Shown: positions 29,301-36,838 of the stretch, piece after piece
Layout: each line of letters starts with the position of its first letter
Position numbering within the stretch: the first letter of the stretch is position 1
Origin: a bacterium
GTDB taxonomy: Bacteria; AUK180
Assembly (NCBI GenBank): GCA_023144005.1
Contig: JAGLGN010000010.1
Span: 1-58,961 of the forward strand
DNA length: 58,961 nt
Direction: 5' to 3'
Notes under the pieces: model-generated
Database searches by the model: none
Told to the model about the DNA's origin: nothing
Seen by the model: only the letters and a program-made list of their open reading frames with translations
Position numbers and translations under genes: made by a program

Positions 29301-30634
29301 GTAGCCTGACGTGCGATAACAACATATCCGCCCGGATCAATTGAGGTAGAAGCCGGAAATGTAAATGTCGCATCTGCCGTATACTGTATGATCTGATAAC
29401 CTGAAATATCCAGGGGGCTGGAGCCGCCGCTTGCGGTGGGAACTCCATAGGCCTCGTCGGAAACATTATTCAATGTGGAAAGAGGAACACAATTTACAGC
29501 GGCAACACGATAATAATATGTTGTATCGTTGGTCAAGCCCGTATCGGTATAAAGTGATTCCGATAATGAAGAAACTATGAGATTGCCCGCGCCGGGTGTA
29601 AAGCCCGAAGTGGCGTCCCTGTATAAAGTGTAAGTGAAGTTGGGATTTTCCGTATCAACCGCATCATCCCAATCCAGGCCATTCACCGTATTGCCGGGAG
29701 TAATAGTAAGATTTGAAATGCCGCTGGCAGCCCAATCCGGGGCCGTAATATCCGTGCCGTCACAGGAGCTTTCCAGAAGCCATTCCATACCGTTCATAAA
29801 GGCGACACGGTCATCGGCTTCATTCCAGCCATCGTATAAGGTGTCTCCCGAATATCCTGTCCCGTCATCGGCAGGTGATGAATCGCCCACCGCGCAGACG
29901 CGGCCCGATCCGTATTCCGCAGATGCGAACATGGCATATGTGCCGCCTACGGAGTCCCTCCAGATATGTCCTTTCGCTGTGGCGTTGTTTCCCGTATTGA
30001 GAGTAACCGCTGTGCCGCCGTGGAAGGCGAAAGAAGAGACATCGCCGTATGATCCGTGAACTATCGGATCACCCGCGTCCGAAGCTACGTAACTCGAAGT
30101 ATAGGTAAAATCATCATATGTTTCGTCCACCTGGAAATGAAGTCCGAAATAGGTCTCTGTACCGAAATCGTTCCATATCTCAGGGGAATCCCAACCATTG
30201 CTGTTTCGATCGGAGATCCAATGGTCAGCGACCATGAAAAGACCGCCGCCTGCATTTACAAATGCCAGGATAGCGTCTCTTTCCGATGTTGTGAATTGAT
30301 TCTGCGGCTCGCAGACCACAAAGACATCATAATTAGAAAGGTCATAGGCATTTGATCCGTCACCATATGTTATGCCATAGGATGATGTTAATGTATGACA
30401 TGTATGCCCCGCCTCATATGATTCAAAGCCCCATGCGGATATTGCGCCGTCCCAATCATCTTCCGCGGCGGGATCCGAAGGACTCGGGACAGGATAATTC
30501 GTATCGATCACCCAATCAGCATTACCTGCCCGCTGATCCTTAGTATAATCAAAAAGTATGTTTGCAGAAAATCCATTCACGCCGATGCCAAGGAGCAGCA
30601 CGGCCAACACGAAAACCAGAGATAATTTCTTCAT
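17366..30634 (-). CDS. Giant secreted multidomain protein with clostripain-type (C11) protease
   Basis: 4422 aa. Residue positions are approximate. 1-24: signal peptide. 25-290: ThuA/GATase-like domain. Then FN3-like modules (…DWASSGISNI…Y.LYRS…TYYY.V.A.NC.) alternate with about eight lamin-tail-like modules (INEY…E.VELYY). 1061-1261 and 2148-2348: two copies of an OB-fold-like (DUF5689-type) domain. 1371-1755: peptidase C11, with catalytic His in VIWDHGDGW (~1480) and Cys in GYDVCLDQ (~1542). 3861-4195: TolB/WD40-like propeller. 4330-4422: C-terminal domain starting VVYPNPYY, resembling T9SS-type sorting domains. Start: GGAG 5 nt before ATG. Probably an exported surface protein for adhesion and proteolysis; sorting route is inference. 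Confidence 0.88.
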   Translation of the reverse strand: MKKLSLVFVLAVLLLGIGVNGFSANILFDYTKDQRAGNADWVIDTNYPVPSPSDPAAEDDWDGAISAWGFESYEAGHTCHTLTSSYGITYGDGSNAYDLSNYDVFVVCEPQNQFTTSERDAILAFVNAGGGLFMVADHWISDRNSNGWDSPEIWNDFGTETYFGLHFQVDETYDDFTYTSSYVASDAGDPIVHGSYGDVSSFAFHGGTAVTLNTGNNATAKGHIWRDSVGGTYAMFASAEYGSGRVCAVGDSSPADDGTGYSGDTLYDGWNEADDRVAFMNGMEWLLESSCDGTDITAPDWAASGISNLTITPGNTVNGLDWDDAVDTENPNFTYTLYRDATSGFTPGAGNLIVSSLSESLYTDTGLTNDTTYYYRVAAVNCVPLSTLNNVSDEAYGVPTASGGSSPLDISGYQIIQYTADATFTFPASTSIDPGGYVVIARQATLAEFETEYGALPAGTMYFNGFDVIGGNGFPVINGDEYYELTDGAASIETTYNNFGADPFTVSRNNPGDDASLIGSWTSIDAAPTPGAGVGTTSDAGLVINEYADQGSSYTLAYIELYYDAPAGGSCNSGDTTAPVFSGGTSGISVADQENGTVLQVSWNLANDSENPASVEYALYRSLTPNFTPGAGTLINTGASTSYTDTGLTLGTTYYYTVQTYNCVPVQSTNTDEGIGIPTDPASAPTLSSANASDGEVALSWSAVTGSDEYRVYYSTTTGEPYTYIDTTTLTTYTHTGLVNGTTYYYTVKNYDTAKLPALSNYSNELSATPTASGGSGTPLDISGYQIIQYAADATFTFPASTSIDPGGYVVIARQATQAEFEAEYGSLPAGTIYFNGFDVIGGNGFPVINGDEYYELTDGAASIETTYNNFGADPFTVTRNNPGDDASLIGSWTSIDASPTPGAGAGTASDAGLVINEYADQAASYTLAFIELYYDSSGGSGSCDTGDTTPPDWASSGISNIAVTNSTTSSVALAWDIAADSENTTEAIKYDLYRSESSPVDTSTATLVSSDGTALTYTDNTVSSGTTYYYKVVAKNCVPLEKTATDEIGVTVPTPSSLTIYDVQYTASIGTECYDSAYLGQVVTISGIVSATGTSRYILEEASGSWHGVLVYDSVNTPTRGDSVTITGTVDEYFGLTEMTTITSYTVNSTGNTVDSASTLTVEAYGGALPGISCGATQETYEGVLVTFYDVEVSSSTDASGRWRIKDQSGTNELDVDDRFYSASMTLGEQLDSVTGVILYEYDRYRLNPRDASDIVAATCDMGDVSAPVFGGGDSLIAVTDPGTGGALQITWNTATDPENPVLYAIYRSLTADFTPGAGTLIDTGLTTTSYDDSGLTNGLEYFYTVQAYNCAGLQTTNTDEDSGTPTLSGKDWTIAVFLNCDNNLEADGLDDFLEMSSVGSDANINIVVQMDRISGYSTAYGDWTSTKRFYITNGMTPDAANAVSDIGEANMGDGQTLVDFAEWVYDNYPAQHYMLVIWDHGDGWRNVSDNLASYKGASSDDTSGDYIYFTSGTPGVLGEMGSAFSDIYSYYGAKLDIVGYDVCLDQMWENNAESAPYFDYMVASEMSEWLEGWSYDIFLNDLAVANGNLTPLQLSNAVVDAYADGEGGSNGDTQSSVDLAWSDTLTSAINDLAVELRYALNSYSAQILSARGATFELDSSIPYDDQIDLYNLCLNLEAAAIPQSVKDEAVNVRSVINSAVTNNFAETGYDCYGVGIYYPYSTSDYDDYYDSTLIAPSNNWDEFIQGLVLSDPVALSYSSNVIDDSSGNSDGVADPGESVSMSVDLGNSGTSTATNVSATLSTGSTYITITGNSSNYPDITSGGTSTCSTAYAFSVDAGCPVGTIITFTLNISADGPYSETDTFQITIGTPPEIDVSGWKITQIDNGANYTFPADTKIQAGGYLIVGRDATQAAFETAWGVSLPANAVYLNSANVCPQINGGETYKLEDDTSTLIDGITGLVLTSGQTAERNNPGDDGTLAGSWTASARTNATPGSGVGTPSSAGVVINEYSDAEAFANEFVEIYYDAAGGSSTCDTGDTTPPDWASSGISNIAVTNSTTSSVALAWDVATDSENTTEAVKYDLYRSETTPVDTSTATLVSSNATADTYTDNTVSAGTTYYYKVVAKNCVPLEMTASDEVQADVPLGAVTIYDVQYTASVGTGCYDSPYDGQVVTLSGIVSASATGNYVIEEAAGGWYGVLIYDATNSPSIGDSITVTGTVDEYFGLTELISVTSYSVNTTGNTPHAAATDTVENFGGTLPGVTCSASQEPYEGVLMTFYNVVVSSSTDANGNWRIKDQSGTNELDVDDTFYNVSMSSGDEYSSVTGIVLYGYDRYRLNPRNAADIVAAGCDTGDTTSPDWASSGVSNITVDDSTATTADLSWDAATDAENADITYDLYRSDTSPVDTATATLVVSDLSVILYTDSTLSSASTYYYKVVAKNCVPLAMTSSDEAVAITPEAVGGCATDLIISEYIEGSASEKYIEVYNGTGNSIDLSGYKLQLFANGASTPTSDVSLSGSLADGQTIVYMNSAATLYAGIVNNACGFNGDDAMALYKISTSTYVDVIGQIGTDPGSFWGTEPTTTVNHTLVRKSSITAGDANGSDAFDPAGEWDAYAIDTVSYLGAHTMDCGAGCDTGDVTAPVWASGSNIAVTDAQSGGTLDITWDAATDTENGDYIKYALYRSTETGFTVDATTLIDTNISTLTYNDTGLTNGTTYYYIVQAYNCAALQTSNSDEDFGIPTDPAQSPTLLTANGGDTLVGLTWSSVTGSDEYRVYYSTFDGGPYTLITSTTVNSYEQTGLTNGTTYYYVVVNYDAEKYPAVSANSNQLSAVPDVPSQNDIDVSGWKIVQYSSTNTYTIPNGIIIPEGGYLVVGRNADKSAFETFWGVTLASDVIYVNSSDQMPLINGDEYFELLDDSDVSQDGPSSLILSSNNTVERTNPGDPAGDTTSWTMSASTSATPGSGVGASSNAGVIVNEYSDASSYEYEFVELYNDTTGPPDLTPPVFAGIQSVTDTQLGGELELAWNTATDTSTPIVYNVYMSTASAGQNFSSLSYSTSSLSYLVTGLENGTQYYFVVRAEDSRGNEDTNTVEISGTPTSKFSDPGFGDILINEFSAKGTERIELYNTSGIDTFNLCSVDIESYTGVDEVDVVTGRSYIEPGEYLTFFPDNIGLSNLGNTIVMTIGVTTIDQVAYGVEGGAPIAYTGYSTARIATTGSDADDWNRDITPTFGSVNDAPAVSLGTSVVINEYMKDAGSDTNVLELYNPTGGDIDVTGWLFTDADDSVGGIGTLSGTVTADSYLVFTRDAGTPMADVVISGDNVYLYDASGIRVDQASDFGHTFTAGNTAQRLPNGTGGTNNGYDWASAGFTEQETTWNESNDLCNYSDVTAPDWAVSGISNVAGIENGAHISVSWDAAIDAENPDRIFYSVYRSTETPFTIDASTLIETDLQTLAYDDYSVIKGDTNYYMIATYNCNVLETEGTDEAAVYMPNPPITPLLITCVGGNNYVFIDWSDVADVDHYVIYNSTESGGPYSEVTTTVVSQYSDSGLINGVTYYYVVTSYDTDKDPFESPYSNEKFAIPEECLPKGDTVMISEIMIYPRAEITNEEGEWIELYNPTDSPISIVGWSLSDTGIDTYTIPAGCPSVPAYDYLVLGATDNLILNDYVEVDFVYNRASGGPGAFALGNTGDEVILKDATGDTIDMLIYTSAWFDQGYSITKEDLMACSDEQSSWGNETTQWNPPDSSYGTPGTSNFPFGFYYATAPSLIRIEFSFTHEVDMATADDVAKYLLYETATPANEVSLTALTFSGDITSGYFDCASLTPGVEYTIEIIGAMQDAYFHPVTDSHKLTTFIAPTPLLEGDNPILFPEWSKDGTEVAYIVYNILTGKSNIWKQNRDGTGAMQVTVDADNVSHAGQFTFSTNGVYFAFTADGGGYTQIRRISTTGGEPSVLMEPASEFTSNWGRWCDPHWGSWSNQASGTEMLLCSISGELWVCNPVTIRNTDVSLVKLTELTSGTYTDTYAVSDKLMQPKWAPDNTAITFVRRHAGEGVTNSDIYVIDNIQSYIAAVNTVSSWANSDVELISGYSEPCWSPSISVDGTQVSYVIDQNNVFSNVDFWTDPDAEFASANFDAYYEAVDGSQSDGSVLEANPYNEGFMKWAPAGGDQFIYTSRDSGGIYSLNVINHQITQGFTKSGLRVQDYSLSSMEITDVGYLSSLTIESPIHIPEIMRNYEYIGESRKFSSAGNDDAMLNAVVSIHFMNEELKDRLPSSLKLLYYNEVMGDWEELTSKVELDSIGGYVSAEVYSLGIYAIASKASVVSDDLGDVVVYPNPYYAADLTAPLSFETKWVVEEILIYSVSGELLDISLVDFDDTQSPQLGSGGYTDRYDLSKSKLEDYASGVYLIVFKGAEETVTCKFALIK

Positions 30635-31027
30635 ATATGCTCCAACATTTATTTTATCATTTTTACCTTATTAAAACACAATTTATGTTCAAGTTTCGTT
30701 CCACTATTGAATTATTATTGAGAAATATTGTAAATATGTATCAATTGGGAGCTAATAACGCTCTAAGAAGTATTGTTGATGCCTGTTTTACGGGGAAATA
30801 TTCCAGATTTCTGGAAAGTACTACTAAATGTCGGAATGACGGAATACAGTGAATGCATTAAAAGAAATTGACAATGACGCTACGCAGGGCACAAGTGACA
30901 AGAGCACAAGTGACAAGTGAGGAAATGAAGGATTAGGGATAGAGAATGAGAGAGACGGATTTGATTTCTTTTTCTGCACTAACCTCAAACCTCTAGCCTC
31001 TAACCTCTATTTATGGATCAGATCACT
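30635..31027. other. Intergenic region upstream of the giant gene
   Basis: No gene seen. AT-rich DNA at 30640-30730 should contain the promoter of the minus-strand giant gene (TTGAAC near 30690 is a candidate -35). Loose 7-bp-periodic ACAAGTG DNA lies at 30895-30925, a CCTCNAN array at 30983-31010, and a solo MITE right end at 31008-31027 directly before copy B. Confidence 0.6.
30983..31010. repeat. Heptad array CCTCNAN
   Basis: CCTCAAA, CCTCTAG, CCTCTAA, CCTCTAT in phase, preceded by CTGCACTAA. Confidence 0.65.
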
Positions 31028-31673
31028 GTGTTCTGATTCATAATTACTATGACAATGGAATTTTTAGATTTGAGTTAATTCCAACGAACAATGAGTACGG
31101 CGTACCCTTTGTGGTCCGCAAGCGAAGAGAGAGGAAGAAATTGACCAAAGATGACATTCCCTTCGGGCTGAAGCTCTTTTTCCGACTTCTGCGTTTCAAG
31201 TGCTCTGATTTAAAATACGATGACAATGGAATATATGAATTTGAGGCAATTCCAACGAATAATGAGCGCAGCGTACCCTCTGTGGTCCGTGAGCGAAGAA
31301 TGAGGAAGAAATTGACCAAATATGATATTCCCTCCGGGCTAAAACTCTTTTTCTGTCTTCAGCGTTCCTCGTCCCTTACATACCGCTACGGGTATGCAGC
31401 GCTCCTCGCGTCTTGAATACAACACAAAATAGTTTCAGCCATTGTTATCGGATTTTGAATCAGAGCACTATAGTCCCTTACATACCGCTGCGGGTATGCA
31501 GCGCTCCTCGCGTCTTGAATACAACACAAAATAGTTTCAGCCATTGTTATCGGATTTTGAATCAGAGCACTATAGTCGCTTACATACCGCTGCGGGTATG
31601 CAGCGCTCCTTGCGTCTTAAATACAACACAAAATAGCTTCAGCCATTGTTACAGTATTTATGTATCAGATCAC
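31028..31673 (+). mobile_element. Expanded MITE-like element, copy B (646 bp)
   Basis: Starts with GTGTTCTGATTCATAA and ends in TATTTATGTATCAGATCAC, the family termini. Unlike the 269-271 bp copies it contains the left half twice (offset ~171 bp; second copy from ~31200, itself starting with a TIR-like GTGCTCTGATT) and the right half three times (102-bp period). Confidence 0.7.
31375..31673 (+). repeat. Three tandem 102-bp units inside MITE copy B
   Basis: Units begin at 31375, 31477 and 31579 with CTTACATACCGC and each ends in a TIR-like ...GAATCAGAGCAC or variant. The first two are nearly identical; the third has a few changes. Confidence 0.8.
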
Positions 31674-32677
31674 TTTAGCATGGACTTCATATAGGATTTA
31701 TCGAAGAAGTTAACACCCTCCAAAGCATATCTGAAGTCCTTAATAATACCAAAGATCTTTTTAACCACCATCGGGCCGAAAACAAGATTAAGTTTATCTA
31801 TGAATTCATTAAGTAAAAGCGCTACAGCGGTCACAAATGATTCCACATCCAGGTCCACTCCGGAAAGATCGATATTATCGGTTTCGATCAGAACATTTTT
31901 TATCTCGGGGATTTTCTGAGCTAATTTATCCACGCCGGAATTAAAGTATTTTACAAGATTATCGGGGGAATGCTCCTTGCCGAGTTCTTCCAGGGTCTTC
32001 TGAAGGATCTTTTCCATCAGATCTACTATATGAGGTGATAATTGCGGTTCTATCTCAACCGGGTTATCAAAAATATTGATCTGCACGCCTTCCTCTTCCT
32101 CCTTGAATAAGTGAACGAGTGAATCCAGAAGAAGTGTAATGTCATTTCTTTTTATCGTTTCTTCCAGAAACGGCTGAAGATCGTCACAGAGATAGAGATA
32201 GGAAAGCTCCCCATTCTCCACGAAGATCAGATTAGAGGAATTCTTATAAATGAACTCGATAAACCCATTGTACTTATTTTTTATCATAACGGAGAATAAT
32301 TTGTTCACATCAGTAAATCTGGTATTCAGGTTGTATTTGGGTTTTGCGTAGAATTTGTTCAGTATACCGTTCAAAATATTTTCATCTATCTCAAAAAAGG
32401 ACATTGAGGCATCTTCGTCCTTTTTCTTGAATTCCTTCATCTTCCTCAATATGGACAGCATGGAGGCCGGTTGAAATTCATCATCTTTAATCGTTCCGCT
32501 GGAAAAAAGCTCACCCTTTCTGAAAAAGAGCAGGGATTGCTCATGGGGAAAAATAACAGATACACAGGCATCTATCTTGGCCCTTCTGTCGGTTTGCGCA
32601 TGAATAATAATGTTATCTACATCGACATATCTGACCGGTGCCAGGGCAATAATTTCTCTGATCTTAGGAATATTCAT
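31670..32677 (-). CDS. Uncharacterised protein at the end of the V-ATPase operon
   Basis: 335 aa, not recognised with confidence. It has no signal peptide or membrane segment. The middle part (GFIEFIYKNSSNLIFVENGELSYLYL) has the strand-turn-strand shape of DUF4388/PATAN-like sensory modules, and an N-terminal half with SVIFPHEQSLLFFRKGEL repeats that shape. It overlaps the subunit D gene by 14 nt, so it is translationally coupled to the V-ATPase genes. A role in ATPase assembly or regulation is conceivable but unproven. Its 3' end touches MITE copy B by 4 bp. Confidence 0.75.
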   Translation of the reverse strand: MNIPKIREIIALAPVRYVDVDNIIIHAQTDRRAKIDACVSVIFPHEQSLLFFRKGELFSSGTIKDDEFQPASMLSILRKMKEFKKKDEDASMSFFEIDENILNGILNKFYAKPKYNLNTRFTDVNKLFSVMIKNKYNGFIEFIYKNSSNLIFVENGELSYLYLCDDLQPFLEETIKRNDITLLLDSLVHLFKEEEEGVQINIFDNPVEIEPQLSPHIVDLMEKILQKTLEELGKEHSPDNLVKYFNSGVDKLAQKIPEIKNVLIETDNIDLSGVDLDVESFVTAVALLLNEFIDKLNLVFGPMVVKKIFGIIKDFRYALEGVNFFDKSYMKSMLK

Positions 32678-33305
32678 TTTCTTCTCTCTTTTTTACTATC
32701 ATTTCTTTAACTTTCATAAGCTGCGTCAATTCCGATCTTGATCTTTCATCCAATTTCATATTAATGAATTTAATTGCATCTTCAAAATTCGGGATCAGGA
32801 TATACTCTAATGAATTTACCCTTCTTCTTGTTTTTTCTATCTCGGCAGCCAAAAGGTAAATGGCCTTCTCGATCGAAGAAAGTTCAAGCATTTTCTTTAC
32901 AATATTGATATAATCGGCTATCGCGTCGTCAAGGTGCACATTTGTCTGTGACAGGGAATAAGAGAAGATATTTCCTTTGATCTCGACTTCCAGTTCGGGA
33001 ACATCGATATTCATTATCTTTCTGCTTCCAACCTTCAACTCCGCTTCTACAGGGGAAGAATAAATAAATTCATTGAAATCAAGACGGGACATATTTATCT
33101 GAGCGTGGAACATCTTCTTATAAGCAATACGCAAACTGGATTCAATATCACCGCGTTTCTTCTGATATTCCCTGACCAATTTTATGAATCGGCGCACCAG
33201 CTCCTCTAATTTATCCTTGAGAAGTTTATGCCCCTTTTTCGCCAACTTCAATTTCTTTTTATAGGAAAGAAGCGACATTCTCGTAGCATTGATCTGCAGC
33301 TGCAT
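32664..33305 (-). CDS. atpD: V-type ATP synthase subunit D
   Basis: The central rotor shaft of V1. 213 aa, with the family N-terminus NATRMSLLSYKKKLKLAKKGHKLLKDKLEEL and long helices at both ends. Encoded 10 nt after subunit B. Confidence 0.94.
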   Translation of the reverse strand: MQLQINATRMSLLSYKKKLKLAKKGHKLLKDKLEELVRRFIKLVREYQKKRGDIESSLRIAYKKMFHAQINMSRLDFNEFIYSSPVEAELKVGSRKIMNIDVPELEVEIKGNIFSYSLSQTNVHLDDAIADYINIVKKMLELSSIEKAIYLLAAEIEKTRRRVNSLEYILIPNFEDAIKFINMKLDERSRSELTQLMKVKEMIVKKREENEYS

Positions 33306-33315
33306 AATATTTACC

Positions 33316-34737
33316 CTAAAGCGCTTGAGTGAACTTCTTCAGGTGAGTCTCCAGTTTCTCCACTGCTTCACTATCATAATACTTGTTGATAAGATCATCT
33401 TTGATCCTCTTCAGGTCTGATTTGGAGAATTTTTTCAGCAGTTTCCATCCCAGATCCAGAGTATACTGTATGGTTCTGTTCTCATCATCGCCCTGACTGA
33501 TATAATATCGCTCGAAGTCATCGGAAAAAGAGAGATAGATCTTGTCCTTCTCAGAAAGAGCGCCTTCCCCCAGGATCACGGCCAATTCTCTTGCTTCAAG
33601 TCCCTGAGCATACATAGCGAAAAGCTGATTGAAAAGATCGGCATGATCTTCGCGCGTCCTTCCTTCACCGATACCTTTATCCTTAAGACGTGAAAGCGAT
33701 GCCTGTACATCTACGGGCGGGTAAATACCTTTTTTGAGCAATGCTCTCGACAGGATGATCTGTCCCTCGGTGATATACCCGGTAAGATCGGGAACCGGAT
33801 GCGTTTTATCGTCTTCGGGCATTGTAAGGATTGGGATCTGAGTGATCGAACCGCTTTTACCTTTGATACGGCCCGCTCTTTCATAAATACCCGCAAGATC
33901 AGTATAGAGATAGCCCGGGTAGCCGCGGCGGCCCGGAACTTCTTTTCTTGCGGCGGAGATCTCGCGAAGGGCTTCGCAGTAATTCGTCAGATCCGTCATA
34001 ATGACCAGAACATGCAAGTCCTTCTCGAACGCAAGATACTCGGCGGTGGTCAAGGCCATCCTCGGAATAGCGATACGCTCAATGGCTGGGTCATCCGCCA
34101 GATTGATAAACAGAACCGCGCGCTCAATAGCGCCGGTTCTTTTAAAATCGGAAATAAAATAGTCGGCTTCCTCGTAGGTTATACCCATCGCGGCAAACAC
34201 AACAGCAAAGTCCTCGCCCTTTCCTACGACCTTAGCCTGTCTCGCTATCTGCGCCGCCATCTGAGCATGGGGAAGGCCGGAACCGGAAAATATAGGCAGT
34301 TTCTGGCCTCTGACCAGCGTATTGAGCCCATCAATACATGAGAATCCCGTTTGTATGAATTCCGAGGGATATGTTCTGGAATAAGGGTTGATCGGTGTAC
34401 CGTTGATATCACGCTTCTCTTCCGGAACGATCTCGCCGCCATCATCAATAGGACGGCCCTGTCCGTCAAACACACGGCCCAGCATATCGGATGAAAGGGA
34501 TATCTCAATGGATTTTCCCTGGAATCGAATCTTCGCCTGAGGAAGGTTCAGTCCTGATGAGCCTTCAAATATCTGTATCAAGGCTCTATCTCTGTCAACT
34601 TCAAGCACCTGGCCTCGGCGAATATCTCCATTTCCTAATTCTATTTCCACCAGCTCCTCATATTTAATCCCTTCGACCTTCTCAACTAAAAGAAGCGGCC
34701 CGGAAATCTCTTTTGAAGTCTTATATTCTCTTGCCAT
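33316..34737 (-). CDS. atpB: V-type ATP synthase subunit B
   Basis: The non-catalytic nucleotide-site subunit of V1. 473 aa, with [22 protein letters not shown] in place of a P-loop, as expected for B, then [16 protein letters not shown] and the Arg-rich [10 protein letters not shown] segment. One nucleotide separates it from subunit A. Confidence 0.96.
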   Translation of the reverse strand: MAREYKTSKEISGPLLLVEKVEGIKYEELVEIELGNGDIRRGQVLEVDRDRALIQIFEGSSGLNLPQAKIRFQGKSIEISLSSDMLGRVFDGQGRPIDDGGEIVPEEKRDINGTPINPYSRTYPSEFIQTGFSCIDGLNTLVRGQKLPIFSGSGLPHAQMAAQIARQAKVVGKGEDFAVVFAAMGITYEEADYFISDFKRTGAIERAVLFINLADDPAIERIAIPRMALTTAEYLAFEKDLHVLVIMTDLTNYCEALREISAARKEVPGRRGYPGYLYTDLAGIYERAGRIKGKSGSITQIPILTMPEDDKTHPVPDLTGYITEGQIILSRALLKKGIYPPVDVQASLSRLKDKGIGEGRTREDHADLFNQLFAMYAQGLEARELAVILGEGALSEKDKIYLSFSDDFERYYISQGDDENRTIQYTLDLGWKLLKKFSKSDLKRIKDDLINKYYDSEAVEKLETHLKKFTQAL

Positions 34738-34738
34738 C

Positions 34739-36520
34739 TTATTCCTCCACCGCTGTCAGGAGTTCCTTTATTTCTTTCGAAATGGAATCCTTTATCTTGT
34801 CTATATCTTCAAGCTTATTTTCGGGTATATATTTCATTCTCGCTATACGCTCAATGGATTGGATCTCGGAAAGTTCGTCAACCTTGATCCCGTTCTTGAT
34901 CCCGGTAGTGGATTCTTCCCACATAAAGAGAATGGTATCAAGCATCTTGAACATCTTCTCAAAAGAAGTATAGGTATCAATATCGGAAAAAGCGTTCTGA
35001 TGCAGAAAATCCTCTCTGATCAATCTCGATATCTCAAGGGTTAATCTGTCTCCCTGTGATAGGGACTCGACACCCACCAGACGCACGATCTCGATCAATT
35101 CCGATTCTTCCTGAAGGAGCCTCAATGCCGCCATTCTCATTTCCGACCAGCGGGGATCCACCTTCGCTTCAACCTCTTCTTGAATATTGTCATAATACAG
35201 AGAATATGAATTTATCCACGATATCGCGGGGAAATGCCTCCGGTAAGCCAATGCGGATTCCAATCCCCAGAAAACCTTCACAACCCTGAGCGTGGCCTGA
35301 ACAACGGGATCTGAAAGATCTCCCCCGGGAGGGGAAACAGCGCCTATGACTGACAAAGTACCATGTCTATCGTCTTCGGAAAGACATGTAACATCACCAG
35401 CTCGTTCATAAAATCCCGCGATACGAGTTCCGAGATAGGCAGGATACCCTTCTTCCCCGGGCATCTCTTCGAGACGGCCGGACATTTCTCGCAATGCTTC
35501 TGCCCAGCGGGAAGTCGAATCCGCCATCAGCGCGACATCATATCCCATATCCCTGAAATATTCCGCGAGCGTGATGCCTGTAAATATTGAGGCCTCTCTT
35601 GCGGCAACGGGCATATTGGAGGTATTTGCGATCAGAATGGTTTTCTCCATCAAAGATCTACCGGTATTCGGATCCACCAATTCCGGTAATTCATTGAGAA
35701 CATCGGTCATCTCATTTCCACGCTCACCGCAGCCGACATACACGACAATCTGAGCATCAGCCCACTTTGCCAGCTGATGCTGGATTACGGTTTTGCCTGA
35801 ACCGAATGGGCCCGGCACGCATGCCGTACCGCCTTTGGCTATGGGGAAAAATGCATCGATCACACGCTGTCCTGTGACAAGCTGTCCGGTCGGAGGATTT
35901 TTCTTCTTAAACGGACGGCCTCTTCTGACCGGCCATTTCTGCATGAGCTTGATCTCAAATTCCTTTCCGTTAGCCGCTTTGATCACGGCAATGGTTTCCT
36001 CAACTGTGAACTCACCTTTTTTAATAGAGGCCAATTCTCCTTCAGGGGCATTCGGCGGGACCATGATGTAATGTTCAATGGTCTCATTTTCCTGGACCAT
36101 TCCCACGATAGTACCGGGAAAGACCTTGGCGCCCTTTTCCATAGAAGGTTCAAAGGCCCATTTCTTCTCTTTATCAATACCGGAAACTTCAATGCCTCTT
36201 GAAATAAAATCGCCTGAAATTTCAGAGATCTTCTTCAAGGGCCTTTGGATACCGTCATAGATCGTTGACATCAAGCCGGGGCCGAGCTCAACGGACAAGG
36301 GAGCTCCGGTAGATACTACCTTCTCTCCGGGTCCGATACCGCCGGTCTCTTCATACACCTGAATATAAGCATGATCGCTATGGATCTCGATAACTTCGCC
36401 AATGAGGCCGAGATCACCGACCTTAACAACATCGAACATATTGACCTGTGCCATACCACCCGCGACGACCAGGGGGCCGGCAACCTTCGTAATAGTTCCT
36501 TCTACACGCTTCTCGGTCAT
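34739..36520 (-). CDS. atpA: V-type ATP synthase subunit A
   Basis: The catalytic V1 subunit. 593 aa with P-loop GPFGSGKT near residue 237, the A-subunit-specific insertion (~115-200), [16 protein letters not shown] and [14 protein letters not shown]. Length and motifs are typical of bacterial/archaeal A subunits. Confidence 0.97.
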   Translation of the reverse strand: MTEKRVEGTITKVAGPLVVAGGMAQVNMFDVVKVGDLGLIGEVIEIHSDHAYIQVYEETGGIGPGEKVVSTGAPLSVELGPGLMSTIYDGIQRPLKKISEISGDFISRGIEVSGIDKEKKWAFEPSMEKGAKVFPGTIVGMVQENETIEHYIMVPPNAPEGELASIKKGEFTVEETIAVIKAANGKEFEIKLMQKWPVRRGRPFKKKNPPTGQLVTGQRVIDAFFPIAKGGTACVPGPFGSGKTVIQHQLAKWADAQIVVYVGCGERGNEMTDVLNELPELVDPNTGRSLMEKTILIANTSNMPVAAREASIFTGITLAEYFRDMGYDVALMADSTSRWAEALREMSGRLEEMPGEEGYPAYLGTRIAGFYERAGDVTCLSEDDRHGTLSVIGAVSPPGGDLSDPVVQATLRVVKVFWGLESALAYRRHFPAISWINSYSLYYDNIQEEVEAKVDPRWSEMRMAALRLLQEESELIEIVRLVGVESLSQGDRLTLEISRLIREDFLHQNAFSDIDTYTSFEKMFKMLDTILFMWEESTTGIKNGIKVDELSEIQSIERIARMKYIPENKLEDIDKIKDSISKEIKELLTAVEE

Positions 36521-36523
36521 AGT

Positions 36524-36838
36524 TTATTCCTCTTTCATTAAGTTGGGTCCAACAACTTTTTCTATCAATTTAACGATATCCTCCCTTGAACTTTCTTCGC
36601 TGTCCAGAACGGATGGGATCAGCGTAACAATGGGATACGGTTTTTTCATCGTATTGTTCACTTCTTTTTCAATGAACAATACCAGTTCTTCTGTTATAAA
36701 AATAATTAGTTTTTTCTGGGAGACCGCCTTTTTAAAGATCTCCTTGACATTTTCCGCATCGGCGATCAATGTCTCAAATCCTATCGCTTGGAAAGGGAAA
36801 ATAGTTTCCTTATCTCCGATTATCGCGATCTGGCTCAT
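36524..36838 (-). CDS. atpF: V-type ATP synthase subunit F
   Basis: The small rotor subunit of V1 (104 aa). The Rossmann-like start IAIIGDKETIFPFQAIGFET and LIIFITEELV are characteristic. It overlaps the subunit C gene by 4 nt and precedes subunit A by 3 nt. Confidence 0.9.
   Translation of the reverse strand: MSQIAIIGDKETIFPFQAIGFETLIADAENVKEIFKKAVSQKKLIIFITEELVLFIEKEVNNTMKKPYPIVTLIPSVLDSEESSREDIVKLIEKVVGPNLMKEE

Noticed and set aside
31111-31416. Open frame with repeated LTK.DIP.GLKLFF as a small protein
   Set aside because: The protein repeat only reflects the duplicated left half of MITE copy B. The frame is not kept in copies A, C and D.
31375-31673. Regular 102-bp repeats as a CRISPR-like array
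   Set aside because: The whole 102-bp unit repeats with no unique spacers, no cas genes are present, and the units are right halves of the MITE-like element.
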